Assembly: GCA_046263195.1 (NCBI GenBank)
Contig: JBHELG010000039.1
Span: forward strand, 9,371 to 73,370
DNA from: JBHELG01 sp046263195
GTDB taxonomy: Bacteria; Actinomycetota; Nitriliruptoria; Nitriliruptorales; JAHWKO01
Length of the DNA stretch: 64,000 nt
Direction: 5' to 3'
Below, one piece after another: positions 47,550 through 56,559 of the stretch. The first letter of the stretch is position 1, and every line of letters begins with the position of its first letter. Both the position numbers and the translations under genes were made by a program. Below the pieces are notes generated by a model that saw only the letters and a program-made list of their open reading frames with translations, was not told the origin of the DNA and ran no database searches.

Positions 47550-48493
47550 GCGAGACTCCCGGTGGTGGCTAGCTCCGCTCGGGGTCCGAGCGACAGGTAG
47601 AGCACGGCCATGCGCACAGCGATGCCGTTCGTGACTTGGTCGGTGATGACGGCACGTTCGCTGTCCGCGACGTCGGGGGCGATTTCGACGCCGCGATTCA
47701 TGGGACCCGGGTGCATGACGATGGCATGGTCGGGCAGGCGCGCAAGACGCCCCGCATCCAGCCCCCAGAAGCGGGCGTATTCGCGGGTGGTCGGGAAGAA
47801 GTGGTGGGTCATCCGCTCCCGTTGGACTCGTAGCACGTACAAGACGTCGAGGTCGCCGAGGACGTGGTCGAGGTCCGTCGCTACCCGTGCCTGCCAGTTC
47901 TCAACGCCGGGAGGCAGGAGGGTCGGCGGAGCGACGAGGGTGACGCGCGCCCCGACGAGGTTGAGCGCCTGAACCTCGCTGCGCGCCACGCGCGAGTGCA
48001 GGATGTCCCCCACGATCGCGACGTTCAGGCCGGCGAGGCGGCCGAGGTGACGACGCATCGTGTACAGGTCGAGCAGGGCTTGAGTGGGGTGCTGATGGGC
48101 GCCGTCCCCCGCGTTGATCACCTTCGCGTCGACCCAGCGGGTGAGCTGCAGTGGAACGCCCGCTGAGGACGAACGCACGACGATGACGTCGACACCCATG
48201 GCTTTCAGCGTGAGCGCCGTGTCTTTGAAGGACTCGCCTTTGCTGACGCTCGAACCCCGAGTCGTGAAGTTGATGACGTCTGCGGAAAGCCGTTTTGCTG
48301 CGAGCTCGAAGCTGATGCGGGTGCGCGTCGAATCCTCGAGGAAGAGGTTGCAGACGGTGCGTCCGCGCAGGGTGGGAACCTTCTTGATCGGCCGCTCGGC
48401 TATCGAGCGCAACTGCTCGGCGGAGTCGAGGATGGCTTCGACCTGATCGAGGTCAAGGTCGGTCACGCTGAGAAGGTGCGGGAGGGCTTTCAT
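47546..48493 (-). CDS. pyrB: Aspartate carbamoyltransferase, catalytic subunit
   Basis: First committed pyrimidine step. 315 residues from ATG 48493, which overlaps the pyrR stop. [18 protein letters not shown] binds carbamoyl phosphate; [16 protein letters not shown] and [12 protein letters not shown] are conserved. No regulatory pyrI is present, so control is likely through PyrR. Confidence 0.96.
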   Translation of the reverse strand: MKALPHLLSVTDLDLDQVEAILDSAEQLRSIAERPIKKVPTLRGRTVCNLFLEDSTRTRISFELAAKRLSADVINFTTRGSSVSKGESFKDTALTLKAMGVDVIVVRSSSAGVPLQLTRWVDAKVINAGDGAHQHPTQALLDLYTMRRHLGRLAGLNVAIVGDILHSRVARSEVQALNLVGARVTLVAPPTLLPPGVENWQARVATDLDHVLGDLDVLYVLRVQRERMTHHFFPTTREYARFWGLDAGRLARLPDHAIVMHPGPMNRGVEIAPDVADSERAVITDQVTNGIAVRMAVLYLSLGPRAELATTGSLA

Positions 48494-49062
48494 TGCTCCC
48501 ATCCCAGGTCAGACGGGCCGGCACCCCGGGCCGGGCACGGGATGACGTCGACCGCGTCCGTGCCGTCGACCTCGGCGAGGCGGACCCGCACGTCCTCTTT
48601 CCGTGAGGTCGGCAGGTTCTTGCCCACGTGGTCCGCCCGGATGGGCAGCTCGCGATGCCCGCGGTCGATGAGCACCGCGAGACGTACCGCACGGGGACGG
48701 CCGACCTCCACGACCTCCTCGAGTGCGGCCCGCACCGTGCGACCCGTGTAGAGGACGTCGTCGACGAGCACCACGACGCGGCCATTCACGTCGCAGGGAA
48801 AGGAGGTCTCGCCGAGAGGCAACGGGCCACGCCGCGACAGGTCGTCACGGTGAAGGGTGATGTCGAGCGAGCCGTGGGGGACGACGACGCCCTCGATCTC
48901 TTTTATGTGACCGGCGAGACGGGCGGCGAGGGGGACGCCCCGGGTTTGGATACCCATGAGGACGAGGTCGCTGGCGCCTTGGTTGCGTTCGACGATCTCG
49001 TGGGCGATACGGCTGACGCTGCGGGCGATGTCGCCGGATTCGAGCACGCGCCTCGGCGCCAC
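48490..49062 (-). CDS. pyrR: Pyrimidine operon regulator / uracil phosphoribosyltransferase
   Basis: RNA-binding regulator with the PRTase fold. 190 residues, PRPP motif [19 protein letters not shown], plus [14 protein letters not shown]. The GTG at 49062 follows AAGGGA. UMP-bound PyrR binds a hairpin in its own leader; such a hairpin overlaps the ribosome-binding site here. Confidence 0.95.
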   Translation of the reverse strand: MAPRRVLESGDIARSVSRIAHEIVERNQGASDLVLMGIQTRGVPLAARLAGHIKEIEGVVVPHGSLDITLHRDDLSRRGPLPLGETSFPCDVNGRVVVLVDDVLYTGRTVRAALEEVVEVGRPRAVRLAVLIDRGHRELPIRADHVGKNLPTSRKEDVRVRLAEVDGTDAVDVIPCPARGAGPSDLGWEQ

Positions 49063-49064
49063 AC

Positions 49065-49101
49065 GGGTCCCTTCCCGGCCTCTCGGGACCGGTCCTTAAA
49101 G
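49065..49101 (-). promoter_or_regulatory. PyrR-binding RNA hairpin at the pyrR ribosome-binding site
   Basis: On the minus strand, GGTCCC-GAGAGGCCGGGAA-GGGACC forms a 6-bp stem with the GAGAGGC signature of PyrR binding loops, preceded by CCTTTAAGGACC. The Shine-Dalgarno AAGGGA is in the right arm, so PyrR binding would block translation, as proposed for mycobacteria. Confidence 0.7.
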
Positions 49102-49162
49102 GGTGGTCGGCGGCCGCAGGCTACCCGCCCCCCTCGTCGGCGCCAAACACGGAGCCTGGTGC

Positions 49163-49543
49163 CTAGCGGAAGGCGGGCAGATCGTAGGGACGCACGGTGC
49201 TGCGGCCGTTCGCGCGCGCGCGCTCGATGCCCTCGTTCAGTATCGCCTCGACGTGACCGTTCAAGGCGTCGATGAGAGTCGAGTCGACGCGCAGGTCCGA
49301 GGCGCGTATGAGCTGCTGAACCCGGCTCGCCACGGCGACTCCCGTCGAGTCGTCCAAACGCGGCCCGGCAAGATCCTCGGGACGAACCGTCGAACGCCCG
49401 TTCTTACGTGCCCGGTTCATGGCGCCGTTCAGGAGTGCGACCACCCGGTTGTGCAGTGCATCGGGGAGTTGCGAGTCGGTCCGCAGCTCGGCTCCGCCAA
49501 TGACGTCTCTCACCTTACTCACCGTGACGAGTAGCTCTGCCAT
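49163..49543 (-). CDS. Tandem (doublet) histone-fold protein
   Basis: A 126-residue protein made of two similar halves (about residues 8-58 and 72-122), alignable without gaps at an offset of 64. Each has a short helix, a long central helix (DALHNRVVALLNGAMNRA and DALNGHVEAILNEGIERA) and the end NGRSTVRPxDL. That end is the R-T / R-D signature of histone folds, as in archaeal histones and single-domain bacterial histones such as that of Bdellovibrio. Two folds in one chain would make a pseudo-dimer. The DNA-binding role is inferred from the family. It lies 100 bases upstream of pyrR and 35 bases downstream of nusB. Confidence 0.75.
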   Translation of the reverse strand: MAELLVTVSKVRDVIGGAELRTDSQLPDALHNRVVALLNGAMNRARKNGRSTVRPEDLAGPRLDDSTGVAVASRVQQLIRASDLRVDSTLIDALNGHVEAILNEGIERARANGRSTVRPYDLPAFR

Positions 49544-49578
49544 GATCGAAATCCTTCCTGAGAGTTCGGGCGGCCACC

Positions 49579-50010
49579 TCAGCCACCCTCGAGCCGGCTG
49601 GTTCTCAGCACGGCTGACAGCACCCCGTTGATGTAGCGGGGAGAGTCCTCCGTCGACATCTCCTTGGCAAGCTCCACAGCCTCATCTATGACGACTGCTG
49701 CTGGCGTGTCTGTCGCCTCGAGCAGCTCGTAGACCGCAAGTCGCAGAATGTTGCGGTCGATGATGGGCATGCGCGACACCGTCCAGCCATGTGCGTGGCT
49801 CGCGATGATCACGTCGATCTCCTCGCAGCCCCGGGCGACGCCGTGGATGAGAACACGGGCGAAGTCGTCGAGTGGGTCAGCTTGAGGATCGCTGATCGTA
49901 CGCTCGAGCGTGTCCGTGATGTCTCGGCGGCGCACGTCCGCCTCGTAGAGCACTTCGAGGGCGCGTCGTCGCGCCTCGTGGCGTGGCAGGTGCACAGCTT
50001 CCGTGGTCAC
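49579..50010 (-). CDS. nusB: Transcription antitermination factor NusB
   Basis: Binds boxA RNA with S10 in rRNA antitermination. 143 residues, all-helical: RHEARRRALEVLYEADV, then MPIIDRNILRLAVYELL, AVVIDEAVELAKEM and SPRYINGVLSAVLR. It starts one base after the efp stop, the standard efp-nusB pair. Confidence 0.96.
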   Translation of the reverse strand: MTTEAVHLPRHEARRRALEVLYEADVRRRDITDTLERTISDPQADPLDDFARVLIHGVARGCEEIDVIIASHAHGWTVSRMPIIDRNILRLAVYELLEATDTPAAVVIDEAVELAKEMSTEDSPRYINGVLSAVLRTSRLEGG

Positions 50011-50011
50011 C

Positions 50012-50569
50012 TCAGGCTCGGGAGAGGTATTCGCCTGTGCGGGTGTCGACCTTCACCTTGTCGCCCGCGTCGACGAACAGAGGGACCTGGATTTCGACGC
50101 CGGTTTCGAGGCGCGCCGGCTTGGTCGCGTTCTGCACGGTGTTGCCGGCGACGCCTGGTTCGGTCTCGAGGACTTCGAGGGTGACCGAGGCTGGAAGTTC
50201 GACCCCGACGATGCGTCCCTCGTAGTCGAGGATGCCAATGGTGTCCCCCTCCCGCAGCCAGAATTGAGCATCTCCGACGGCATCCTGGGGGATCTGATCC
50301 TGCTCGAACGTTTCGGTGTCCATGAATACGAACATGGGACCGTCGCGGTAGAGAAACTGGAGCTCGCGTTTCTGCACGATGGCTTGCGGAACTTCTTCTC
50401 CGGCACGGAAGGTCTTGTCGAGTACCTTCCCGGTCTCGACGCTGCGTAGCTTCGTGCGCACGAACGCGCCGCCTTTGCCCGGCTTGACGTGCTGGAACTC
50501 GATCACCTGCATGAGACGGCCGTCGACGACGAGCGTCATGCCATTCTTCAGGTTGTTCGTCGAGACCAT
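50012..50569 (-). CDS. efp: Translation elongation factor P
   Basis: Relieves ribosome stalling at polyproline. 185 residues in three beta domains: STNNLKNGMTLVVDG, the loop HVKPGKGGAFVRTKLRS that reaches the peptidyl centre, and PLFVDAGDKVKVDTRTGEYLSRA at the end. No EpmA/EarP/YmfI-type modification gene is visible in this window. Confidence 0.97.
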   Translation of the reverse strand: MVSTNNLKNGMTLVVDGRLMQVIEFQHVKPGKGGAFVRTKLRSVETGKVLDKTFRAGEEVPQAIVQKRELQFLYRDGPMFVFMDTETFEQDQIPQDAVGDAQFWLREGDTIGILDYEGRIVGVELPASVTLEVLETEPGVAGNTVQNATKPARLETGVEIQVPLFVDAGDKVKVDTRTGEYLSRA

Positions 50570-50597
50570 GTCGACTCCGGCTCCGACCGCAAGCCTG

Positions 50598-51782
50598 TCA
50601 CAGAACCACGAGATCGTGCGAGGATGAGGTGAGGATGTCGGGCGGACCGGTCACGGTCACGACCACGGTGTCCTCTATGCGGACCCCTCCGACTCCAGCA
50701 AGATACACGCCAGGCTCGACCGTGACCGTCATGCCCGGCTCGAGGTTAGCACGGCCCCCCTCCGCGAGGGTTGGCCACTCGTGTATTGCCAGCCCCACAC
50801 CGTGCCCCGTCGGATGCAGGAACTGCTTGCCGCGGCCTGCGGCCGCGATAGGTTCCCGGCAGGCCCGGTCGACTTCACCCACCGCGACACCCGCCAGGGT
50901 TGCCGCCACTCCCGCAGCCTGGGCGCAGCGGACGAGGTCGTAGACGGCTCGGAGTTCCGGACCGGGGTCGCCGAGGGCGACAGTGCGGCTCATGTCAGCG
51001 TGATAGCCGCCGTAGCGCGCCCCGAAATCGAGCTTGAGAAGGTCACCCGGGCGTAGCTCGCGAGTGGTTGGGCGATGGTGGGGAATGGCGCTGTTGGGTC
51101 CCGAGGCGACGATGGTGTCGAAGGCCGGGCTCTCCGCCCCGAGGTCGACCATGCACCGGTCGAGTGCCACGGCCACAGCGCGCTCGTTAGCCCCGGGGCG
51201 CAGCGAGCCGAGCACATGCTCGAACGTCGCGACCGTGATGGCACATGCGGCGCGGATGGCGGCAAGCTCATGTTCGTCTTTCACCGCCCGCAACGCTTCG
51301 ACCTGTCCTGACGCTGGGCGCGCGTCGATGCCTTCTTCTCGAGCTTTGCCACGCAGGCTCTCCCCGGCATCCCAGGAGAGGTGGTCAGCTTCGAACCCGA
51401 CCGTTGCTAGTCCCGCTCTGGAGAGTCGCCGGACGATGCGGTCCGGAACGCCCGAGCGCAGCGTCACGAGGTCCAAGCCGGGGGCCTCGGCGTGCGCCTG
51501 AGTCGTGTAGCGAGAGTCGGTGAAAAGGACGTCGAGTTCACCGTCGCATGTCACGAGCACGCGACCATTCGTGCCCCTGAAGCCGGTGAGCCAGCGGACG
51601 TTGCGCAGATCGGTGACGTAGAGGGCTTCCAGTTCTCGCTCCGCGAGTCTGGCACGGAGGCGATCACGGCGCCGCCGATGGTCGACAGGCGGCGGGAGGG
51701 CGGGAAAATCGGGGCACGCCGACGCAGGCGGCGGGAGGGTGGGAAAATCGGGATACGCCGCCGGTTCAGCGCCGGATGTCAC
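50598..51782 (-). CDS. pepQ: Xaa-Pro aminopeptidase (M24) with duplicated N-terminal peptide
   Basis: Dimetal peptidase cleaving X-Pro bonds, upstream of efp as in most actinobacteria. The catalytic domain has metal ligands in LKLDFGARYGGYHADMSRT, FLHPTGHGVGLAIHE and MTVTVEPGVYL. ATG 51782 overlaps the aroQ stop (ATGA), giving 394 residues. The first 34 residues are extra and contain two copies of a 13-residue repeat (PDFPTLPPP and PDFPALPPP), encoded by a 39-bp tandem duplication. Confidence 0.92.
   Translation of the reverse strand: MTSGAEPAAYPDFPTLPPPASACPDFPALPPPVDHRRRRDRLRARLAERELEALYVTDLRNVRWLTGFRGTNGRVLVTCDGELDVLFTDSRYTTQAHAEAPGLDLVTLRSGVPDRIVRRLSRAGLATVGFEADHLSWDAGESLRGKAREEGIDARPASGQVEALRAVKDEHELAAIRAACAITVATFEHVLGSLRPGANERAVAVALDRCMVDLGAESPAFDTIVASGPNSAIPHHRPTTRELRPGDLLKLDFGARYGGYHADMSRTVALGDPGPELRAVYDLVRCAQAAGVAATLAGVAVGEVDRACREPIAAAGRGKQFLHPTGHGVGLAIHEWPTLAEGGRANLEPGMTVTVEPGVYLAGVGGVRIEDTVVVTVTGPPDILTSSSHDLVVL
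51687..51764. repeat. 39-bp tandem duplication at the 5' end of pepQ
   Basis: Units 51687-51725 and 51726-51764 share AGGCGGCGGGAGGG and GGGAAAATCGG. The 39-bp unit equals 13 codons, so the frame is kept. A 17-base match to the unit (GGCGGCGGGAGGGCGGG) is found in the other orientation at 53367-53383, in the aroK tail. Confidence 0.75.
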
Positions 51783-52255
51783 TTCCCGTCACCCGCCTTG
51801 CCTTCTCCCAGCCGATCATTGACGAGCGCGACCGCCGCCTGGACTGCAAGGCGGTAACCAGCCGGGCCGAACCCCGCAATGGACCCGTCGCACACGGCGG
51901 CGATGACAGAACGCTGACGGAAGCGCTCGCGACCGTGCACGTTGGAAAGATGCACCTCGACCTTTGGGATCGTGAGGGTCTCGAGCGAGTCGCGCAGCGC
52001 GTAACTGTAGTGTGTGAGAGCACCCGGGTTGATGATGACCGCATCCGTGCCATCCTGCCGTGCGGCATGGAGCCGGGTCACGAGGTCCCCCTCCGTGCTG
52101 TGCTGCACGTGATCGAGTTCAGCGCCGGACGCTCGTGCCTCCTCCGCTGCCAGCTCCAGGAGGCCGCCCAGGTCGAGGCGACCGTAGAGGGCGGGGTCAC
52201 GGTGGCCGAGCTGATCGAGGTTCGGGCCGTGGACGAGCAGGATCTTCATGCTCAC
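51779..52255 (-). CDS. aroQ: 3-dehydroquinate dehydratase, type II
   Basis: Third shikimate step. 158 residues, dodecameric family: ILLVHGPNLDQLGHRDPALYG with the catalytic Tyr, INPGALTHYSYALRDSL and VEVHLSNVHGRERFR. GTG 52255 overlaps the aroB stop; ATG 52249 is nearly equivalent. Confidence 0.95.
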   Translation of the reverse strand: MSMKILLVHGPNLDQLGHRDPALYGRLDLGGLLELAAEEARASGAELDHVQHSTEGDLVTRLHAARQDGTDAVIINPGALTHYSYALRDSLETLTIPKVEVHLSNVHGRERFRQRSVIAAVCDGSIAGFGPAGYRLAVQAAVALVNDRLGEGKAGDGK

Positions 52256-53361
52256 ATTCCTCCCGCCTCCGACGCGGCTTCCACTTCGTCGATGGCGGCG
52301 TTCACGGCGTGGACAGGGGGGGCCACGAGGACCGGCCGGGCGAGTCCTTCGAGCAGGACGAAGCGGACGTCTCCCTGTGCCTTCTTGTCGCGCAGCATGG
52401 CGGCCCAGATCGCGGCACGATCGAGCGGCGGGATGCGGACCGGCAAGCCGAGCCGCCGTAGCAGGGTCTCGCCCCGCTCGACGAGCGCCGGTGGGGTGAG
52501 CCCGAGGCGGGCACCGAGCCGCAGCGCGACCGCGGTGCCGATCGAGACCGCCTCCCCATGGAGATAGCCGCTGTAGGCGGTGACCGCCTCGATCGCGTGG
52601 CCGTAGGTGTGGCCGAGGTTGAGGTGCGACCGCCGTCCCGTCTCGCGTTCGTCGCCCGCGACGACCGCAGCCTTCACCGCCACCGAACGCACCACCAGTT
52701 CCTCGAGTACCCCAACCTCTCCACCGGAAGCCGCACGAGGGTCGGCCTCGAGAACTTCGAGGATCGTCGGGTCCCGGATGAGCCCGTACTTCACGACCTC
52801 GGCCAATCCCGCGACAAGCTCGCGGGAGGGCAAGGTGGCGAGAACATCGACGTCGGCAACGACCGCGAGTGGCTGGTGAAAGGCACCGACGAGATTCTTG
52901 CCTTCGGGCAGGTTCACGGCGGTCTTGCCGCCGATTGCGGCGTCAACCTGGGCGACCAGGGTGGTCGGCACCTGCACCAACCCGACCCCGCGGTGCCAGG
53001 TGGCCGCCAGAAACCCTGCGAGGTCCCCTACCACGCCGCCGCCCACCGCGAAAATGACGTCACCGCGGCCCAGTGGGATCCGGGCGAGGGACCGGTAGAG
53101 GTTCGCGAGAACCGCGAGGTCCTTCGCCTGCTCACCATCCGGCACTACGAGGTCGTGGACATCGAGCCCGACCTCGCTCAGAGCCGCGCAGACCGGGGCC
53201 GCGTAGCGGTCGACAACCGCAGGCTGGGTGACGACGACGGCTCGCCGCGCTCCGACCGGCAGCACCACGTGTCGGGCGAGGTCGACGAGCACACCCCTTC
53301 CGACCACGACGTCGTAGCCGCGCTCGGCGAGATCGACTCGCACGACCGTGCCAGCCGTCAT
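52252..53361 (-). CDS. aroB: 3-dehydroquinate synthase
   Basis: Cyclises DAHP using NAD+ and a divalent metal. 369 residues with FAVGGGVVGDLAGFLAATWHRG, the metal-site EVVKYGLIRD, and HLNLGHTYGHAIEA. Overlaps aroK by four bases. The C-terminal codons fall in CCTCCCGCCTCCGACGCGG, which resembles an end of the dispersed element, perhaps a fragment. Confidence 0.96.
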   Translation of the reverse strand: MTAGTVVRVDLAERGYDVVVGRGVLVDLARHVVLPVGARRAVVVTQPAVVDRYAAPVCAALSEVGLDVHDLVVPDGEQAKDLAVLANLYRSLARIPLGRGDVIFAVGGGVVGDLAGFLAATWHRGVGLVQVPTTLVAQVDAAIGGKTAVNLPEGKNLVGAFHQPLAVVADVDVLATLPSRELVAGLAEVVKYGLIRDPTILEVLEADPRAASGGEVGVLEELVVRSVAVKAAVVAGDERETGRRSHLNLGHTYGHAIEAVTAYSGYLHGEAVSIGTAVALRLGARLGLTPPALVERGETLLRRLGLPVRIPPLDRAAIWAAMLRDKKAQGDVRFVLLEGLARPVLVAPPVHAVNAAIDEVEAASEAGGM

Positions 53362-53945
53362 GCTTGCCCGCCCTCCCGCCGCCTACGGCGGCGCCCGGTC
53401 GCCCGCCCGACCTCTTCGCGACTGAGCACGCCAGGCACGCTCGCGGCCCAGGAGAGCACGGCTTCGGCGACTTCGACCGGCGTGCCGCTCGCGTCGACGC
53501 TGTGGTCAGCGGCCAGTGCGTAGCGCGGCGCCCGCAGCTCCAAAAGCTCCGCGACGCGGGCGGGGAGGTCGGACCCGACGAGCAGGGGACGAGCTCGGGC
53601 CTGGGTGGCCAGGCGAGCGGCAAGCGTCTCGCTGGACGCTCGCAGCTCGACGAGTACGCCGGAGCTGCGCAGCGCCTCGAGGCAGGCGTCGTCGAGCACA
53701 GCTCCCCCACCGACGCTCACGACCTGGTTGGAGTGACGGGAGACGTGGGCAACCGCGAGCCTCTCGAGGCGACGAAACGCCGGCTCGCCCTCCTCCTCGA
53801 AGATGATCGGGATGGGCCGTCCGGCCATACGCTCGACCTCGGAGTCCGTGTCGAGGTGGGGCCTTCCCAACCGGTCGGCAACGATCATGGCGACCGTCGA
53901 CTTGCCTGCTCCCATCATGCCGAGCAGCACGAGATTTTTCGTCAC
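53358..53945 (-). CDS. aroK: Shikimate kinase
   Basis: Phosphorylates shikimate. P-loop LLGMMGAGKSTVAMIVAD, shikimate-binding LDTDSEVERM and VSVGGGAVL. 195 residues, about 20 longer than usual because of an Arg-rich tail (GRRRRRREGGQA). Both ends overlap neighbours by four bases (aroB, aroC). Confidence 0.95.
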   Translation of the reverse strand: MTKNLVLLGMMGAGKSTVAMIVADRLGRPHLDTDSEVERMAGRPIPIIFEEEGEPAFRRLERLAVAHVSRHSNQVVSVGGGAVLDDACLEALRSSGVLVELRASSETLAARLATQARARPLLVGSDLPARVAELLELRAPRYALAADHSVDASGTPVEVAEAVLSWAASVPGVLSREEVGRATGRRRRRREGGQA

Positions 53946-55153
53946 CTCCCACCCGCCGCCACCGACCCGCGCGAGCGCTCTGCCACGTAGTCGCGGTAGC
54001 TCGTGAAGTTTCGTGTGACCTCCTCGAGCGTGTCACCGCCGGTCTTCTCCAGCAGGGCGTCCGCGAGTTCGATGGCCACAACTGCCTCGAGCACGACCCC
54101 AGCGCGGGGGACTGCGCAGACGTCGGAACGCTGGGTGATGGCGGCATCGGGCTGTTTCGTGGCGATGTCTACCGTCTCGAGCGGGCGCGTGAGACTGGAG
54201 AGTGGCTTCATGGCGACCCGCAGTACGAGCGGTTCACCGGTGCTCATGCCGGCTTCCAGCCCGCCCGCGTGGTTCGTCTTACGGCGAAAAGCTTCGCCGT
54301 CGTGGAAGATCTCGTCGTGGGCCTCGTGTCCCGGTGTCGCCGCGAGGCGGAATCCCAGTCCGAACTCCACTCCCTTCATGGCCTGCACGGACAGGCAGGC
54401 GGCGGCAAGTCGGGCGTCAAGTTTGCGGTCCCAGTGGACATGGCTTCCGAGGCCGGGGGGCAAGCCGTATGCGACGACCTCGACGACACCTCCGACGCTC
54501 GAGTTGTCTTGCGCCGCCCGGTCGATGCGGGCGGTCATGCGCGGTTCAGCTTCGGGGTCGAAGGTCCGTACCGGGCTGGCGTCGACCTGATCGCTGTCCT
54601 CAGGCCCGGGTAGGGGGGCATCGGAACCGACCCTCTCCCCCCCGATGTCCACGATGTGGCTGATGACGCTTACCCCGACCTCAGAAAGCAGTGCCTTCGC
54701 GAGCGCCCCTATTGCCGTTCGTGCCGCCGTCTCGCGGGCGCTGGCCCGTTCCAAGGCGTCTCGGACGTCTTCGTAGCCGTATTTCAGGGAGCCTACGAGG
54801 TCGGCGTGGCCCGGCCGCGGTCGCGTCAGAGGCTGACCACGACCGGTAGCGGCAACCGACTCGTGCACCGGCTCAGGAGACATGGCCTCGGTCCACTTCG
54901 GCCACTCGGTGTTGTGCACGACGATGGCGACCGGTGATCCGAGGCTGCGTCCGTGCCGGACGCCCGCGAGAATGTCAAGCCGATCCTCCTCGAAATTCAT
55001 GCGGGGGCCGCGGCCGTAGCCGAGCCTGCGACGTGTGAGCTCCCGGGATATGGCCTCCAGGGTGACCGGCAGCCCGGCAGGCAGGCCCTCGCAGATGGTG
55101 ACGAGGGCGGGACCGTGCGATTCGCCAGCCGTGAGATACCGCAGCCGCCGCAC
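53942..55153 (-). CDS. aroC: Chorismate synthase
   Basis: FMN-dependent last step to chorismate. 403 residues: LRYLTAGESHGPALV, GRGPRMNFEEDRLDILAGVRHG, RPRPGHADLVGSLKYG, ARETAARTAIGALAKALL and the C-terminal AITQRSDVCAVPRAGVVLEA. GTG 55153 gives the normal start. It leads the aroC-K-B-Q run. Confidence 0.96.
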   Translation of the reverse strand: MRRLRYLTAGESHGPALVTICEGLPAGLPVTLEAISRELTRRRLGYGRGPRMNFEEDRLDILAGVRHGRSLGSPVAIVVHNTEWPKWTEAMSPEPVHESVAATGRGQPLTRPRPGHADLVGSLKYGYEDVRDALERASARETAARTAIGALAKALLSEVGVSVISHIVDIGGERVGSDAPLPGPEDSDQVDASPVRTFDPEAEPRMTARIDRAAQDNSSVGGVVEVVAYGLPPGLGSHVHWDRKLDARLAAACLSVQAMKGVEFGLGFRLAATPGHEAHDEIFHDGEAFRRKTNHAGGLEAGMSTGEPLVLRVAMKPLSSLTRPLETVDIATKQPDAAITQRSDVCAVPRAGVVLEAVVAIELADALLEKTGGDTLEEVTRNFTSYRDYVAERSRGSVAAGGR

Positions 55154-55193
55154 CCATCTCTCCTACCGCCGCTGGATGCAGGGTAGCGGTGGG

Positions 55194-56207
55194 TTACAGG
55201 CCTTCGAGCGCGAGTCCGATGGCGGTCGTCAGCACAGGTTCAACCTCGGCCAGTTGATCAGGCCCGTACACCGTTCCCTGCACGGGGAGCGTCGCAAGCG
55301 GGTGGCCCATCTCGACCGGCATGAGGAGCGCGTCCGACATGTGATCGCTCAGGCCCTCCAGTTTGGAACCCCCGCCCGACAGCACGACCCGGCTGACCTG
55401 TCCAGCACCGCCCTGCGACCGGTAGTAGTTGACCGCGTCACGGACCTCGTCCACGAACTGGTCCGCCCGCTTCTCGATGATGCGGGCCGTGTGGGCTTCG
55501 CCCCCTCTCAGTCCGAGCCGGATCTTCGTAGCTTCGGCCTCGTCCTCGGAGATGCTCAGCTCCGTGGCGAGAGTCTCCGTGATATCGCCCCCGCCGAGCA
55601 GGAGGATGCGCACGAAACGCGGTGTGCCCTGCTCGTGCACGAGGATGTTCGTGACCTCCGCTCCGATGTCGACGAGCATCTCGGTGTCTGCCATCGAGCG
55701 CACGAGAGCACGAAAGGCGGCAAAGGCGTTGAGATCGACCCCTGCCGGCTCCAGGCCTGCTTTCTTCGCGGCAATGACGTGACTGGCCACCATCTCGCGA
55801 TGAGCCGCCACGAAGAGGACGCGCATCATGTCGCTGCCGTGCAACTGTTCGAGGGGGTAGAAGTCGAGCTCGGCCTCCTCGACAGGCGTTGGACTGAAGT
55901 CCTGTACCTGAGAACGCAGGGCCGACCGCAGCTCCGCCTCCTCGCCGCCAGGGAGGTCGACCTGCCCTACGACCACCCGCCGGTTCGCCAGACCCAGGTG
56001 GACGCGACGCTCACGGATCCCGGCGTCCAACCACAGCTGCTCCACGGCGGCCGAGACGGTGTCAATATCGACAACCTCGCCCTCCCGCACCGCCCCCGAC
56101 GGTAGAATCACACCGCCGAAGTTGGTGAGGGTCGGCTCGCCGTTCAGCAGCGAGATCTGCGCCATGTTTATCGAATGGGTGCCGATGTCGAGCCCGACAG
56201 CATCCAT
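55194..56207 (-). CDS. pilM: PilM-like type IV pilus assembly ATPase
   Basis: Actin-like (FtsA fold) cytoplasmic protein of type IV pilus machines. 337 residues with MDAVGLDIGTHSINMAQ (phosphate 1), MLVDIGAEVTNILV (phosphate 2) and VVLSGGGSKLEGL (adenosine loop). Usually followed by pilN and pilO, but here aroC follows. A prepilin peptidase gene is 500 bases away, so the locus keeps pieces of a pilus system. Confidence 0.9.
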   Translation of the reverse strand: MDAVGLDIGTHSINMAQISLLNGEPTLTNFGGVILPSGAVREGEVVDIDTVSAAVEQLWLDAGIRERRVHLGLANRRVVVGQVDLPGGEEAELRSALRSQVQDFSPTPVEEAELDFYPLEQLHGSDMMRVLFVAAHREMVASHVIAAKKAGLEPAGVDLNAFAAFRALVRSMADTEMLVDIGAEVTNILVHEQGTPRFVRILLLGGGDITETLATELSISEDEAEATKIRLGLRGGEAHTARIIEKRADQFVDEVRDAVNYYRSQGGAGQVSRVVLSGGGSKLEGLSDHMSDALLMPVEMGHPLATLPVQGTVYGPDQLAEVEPVLTTAIGLALEGL

Positions 56208-56423
56208 TTACCTCTCCTCGGCCTGCACCGACCCGGCCCGGAGATAGGCCTCCAGGTCCGCCTGTCGGATGCGGTAGTTCCGGCCCACCCGCAGTGCAGG
56301 GAGTTGCCCGCCGCGGATGAGGCGGTAAACGGTCATGTTCGACACTCGTAGGTCGGCGGCGACCTCGCCCACTGTCAGAAGGTGGTCCCCTGGCCCTTCG
56401 CTACCGCCCGCGCCCTGCCCCAT
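56208..56423 (-). CDS. Small helix-turn-helix protein, excisionase/MerR-like
   Basis: A 71-residue protein that is almost entirely one winged HTH of the excisionase-like DNA-binding type: LLTVGEVAADLRVSNMTVYR, LIRGGQLPALRVGRNYRI and DLEAYLRAG. Similar tiny proteins are common in actinobacteria (for example Rv0500A). It touches pilM (start 56207), so the two are probably co-transcribed. Its target is unknown; there is no integrase or other phage gene nearby. Confidence 0.8.
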   Translation of the reverse strand: MGQGAGGSEGPGDHLLTVGEVAADLRVSNMTVYRLIRGGQLPALRVGRNYRIRQADLEAYLRAGSVQAEER

Positions 56424-56559
56424 CAGGTCCCTCGTTCGCCGGTCGGGCTCTTCGCCCGAGAGCGACTACATGGGGGCGGCCGGCGTGCAGGCCGCCCTGT
56501 TGCGCGTCTCCACGTGGTCCGCCACGAAACGGACGCGGACACACACCCGTGGTCGACTA

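Noticed and set aside
52252..52290. Element fragment at the aroB stop
   Set aside because: CCTCCCGCCTCCGACGCGG resembles an element end over about 19 bases, but the rest is missing and aroB needs these codons; chance cannot be excluded.
53367..53400. Arg-rich tail of AroK as another insertion of the main element
   Set aside because: It contains a GCCGCC-TAC-GGCGGC palindrome and a 17-base match to the pepQ repeat, but no GGCGGTCTTGG arms. It is kept only as a possible second family.
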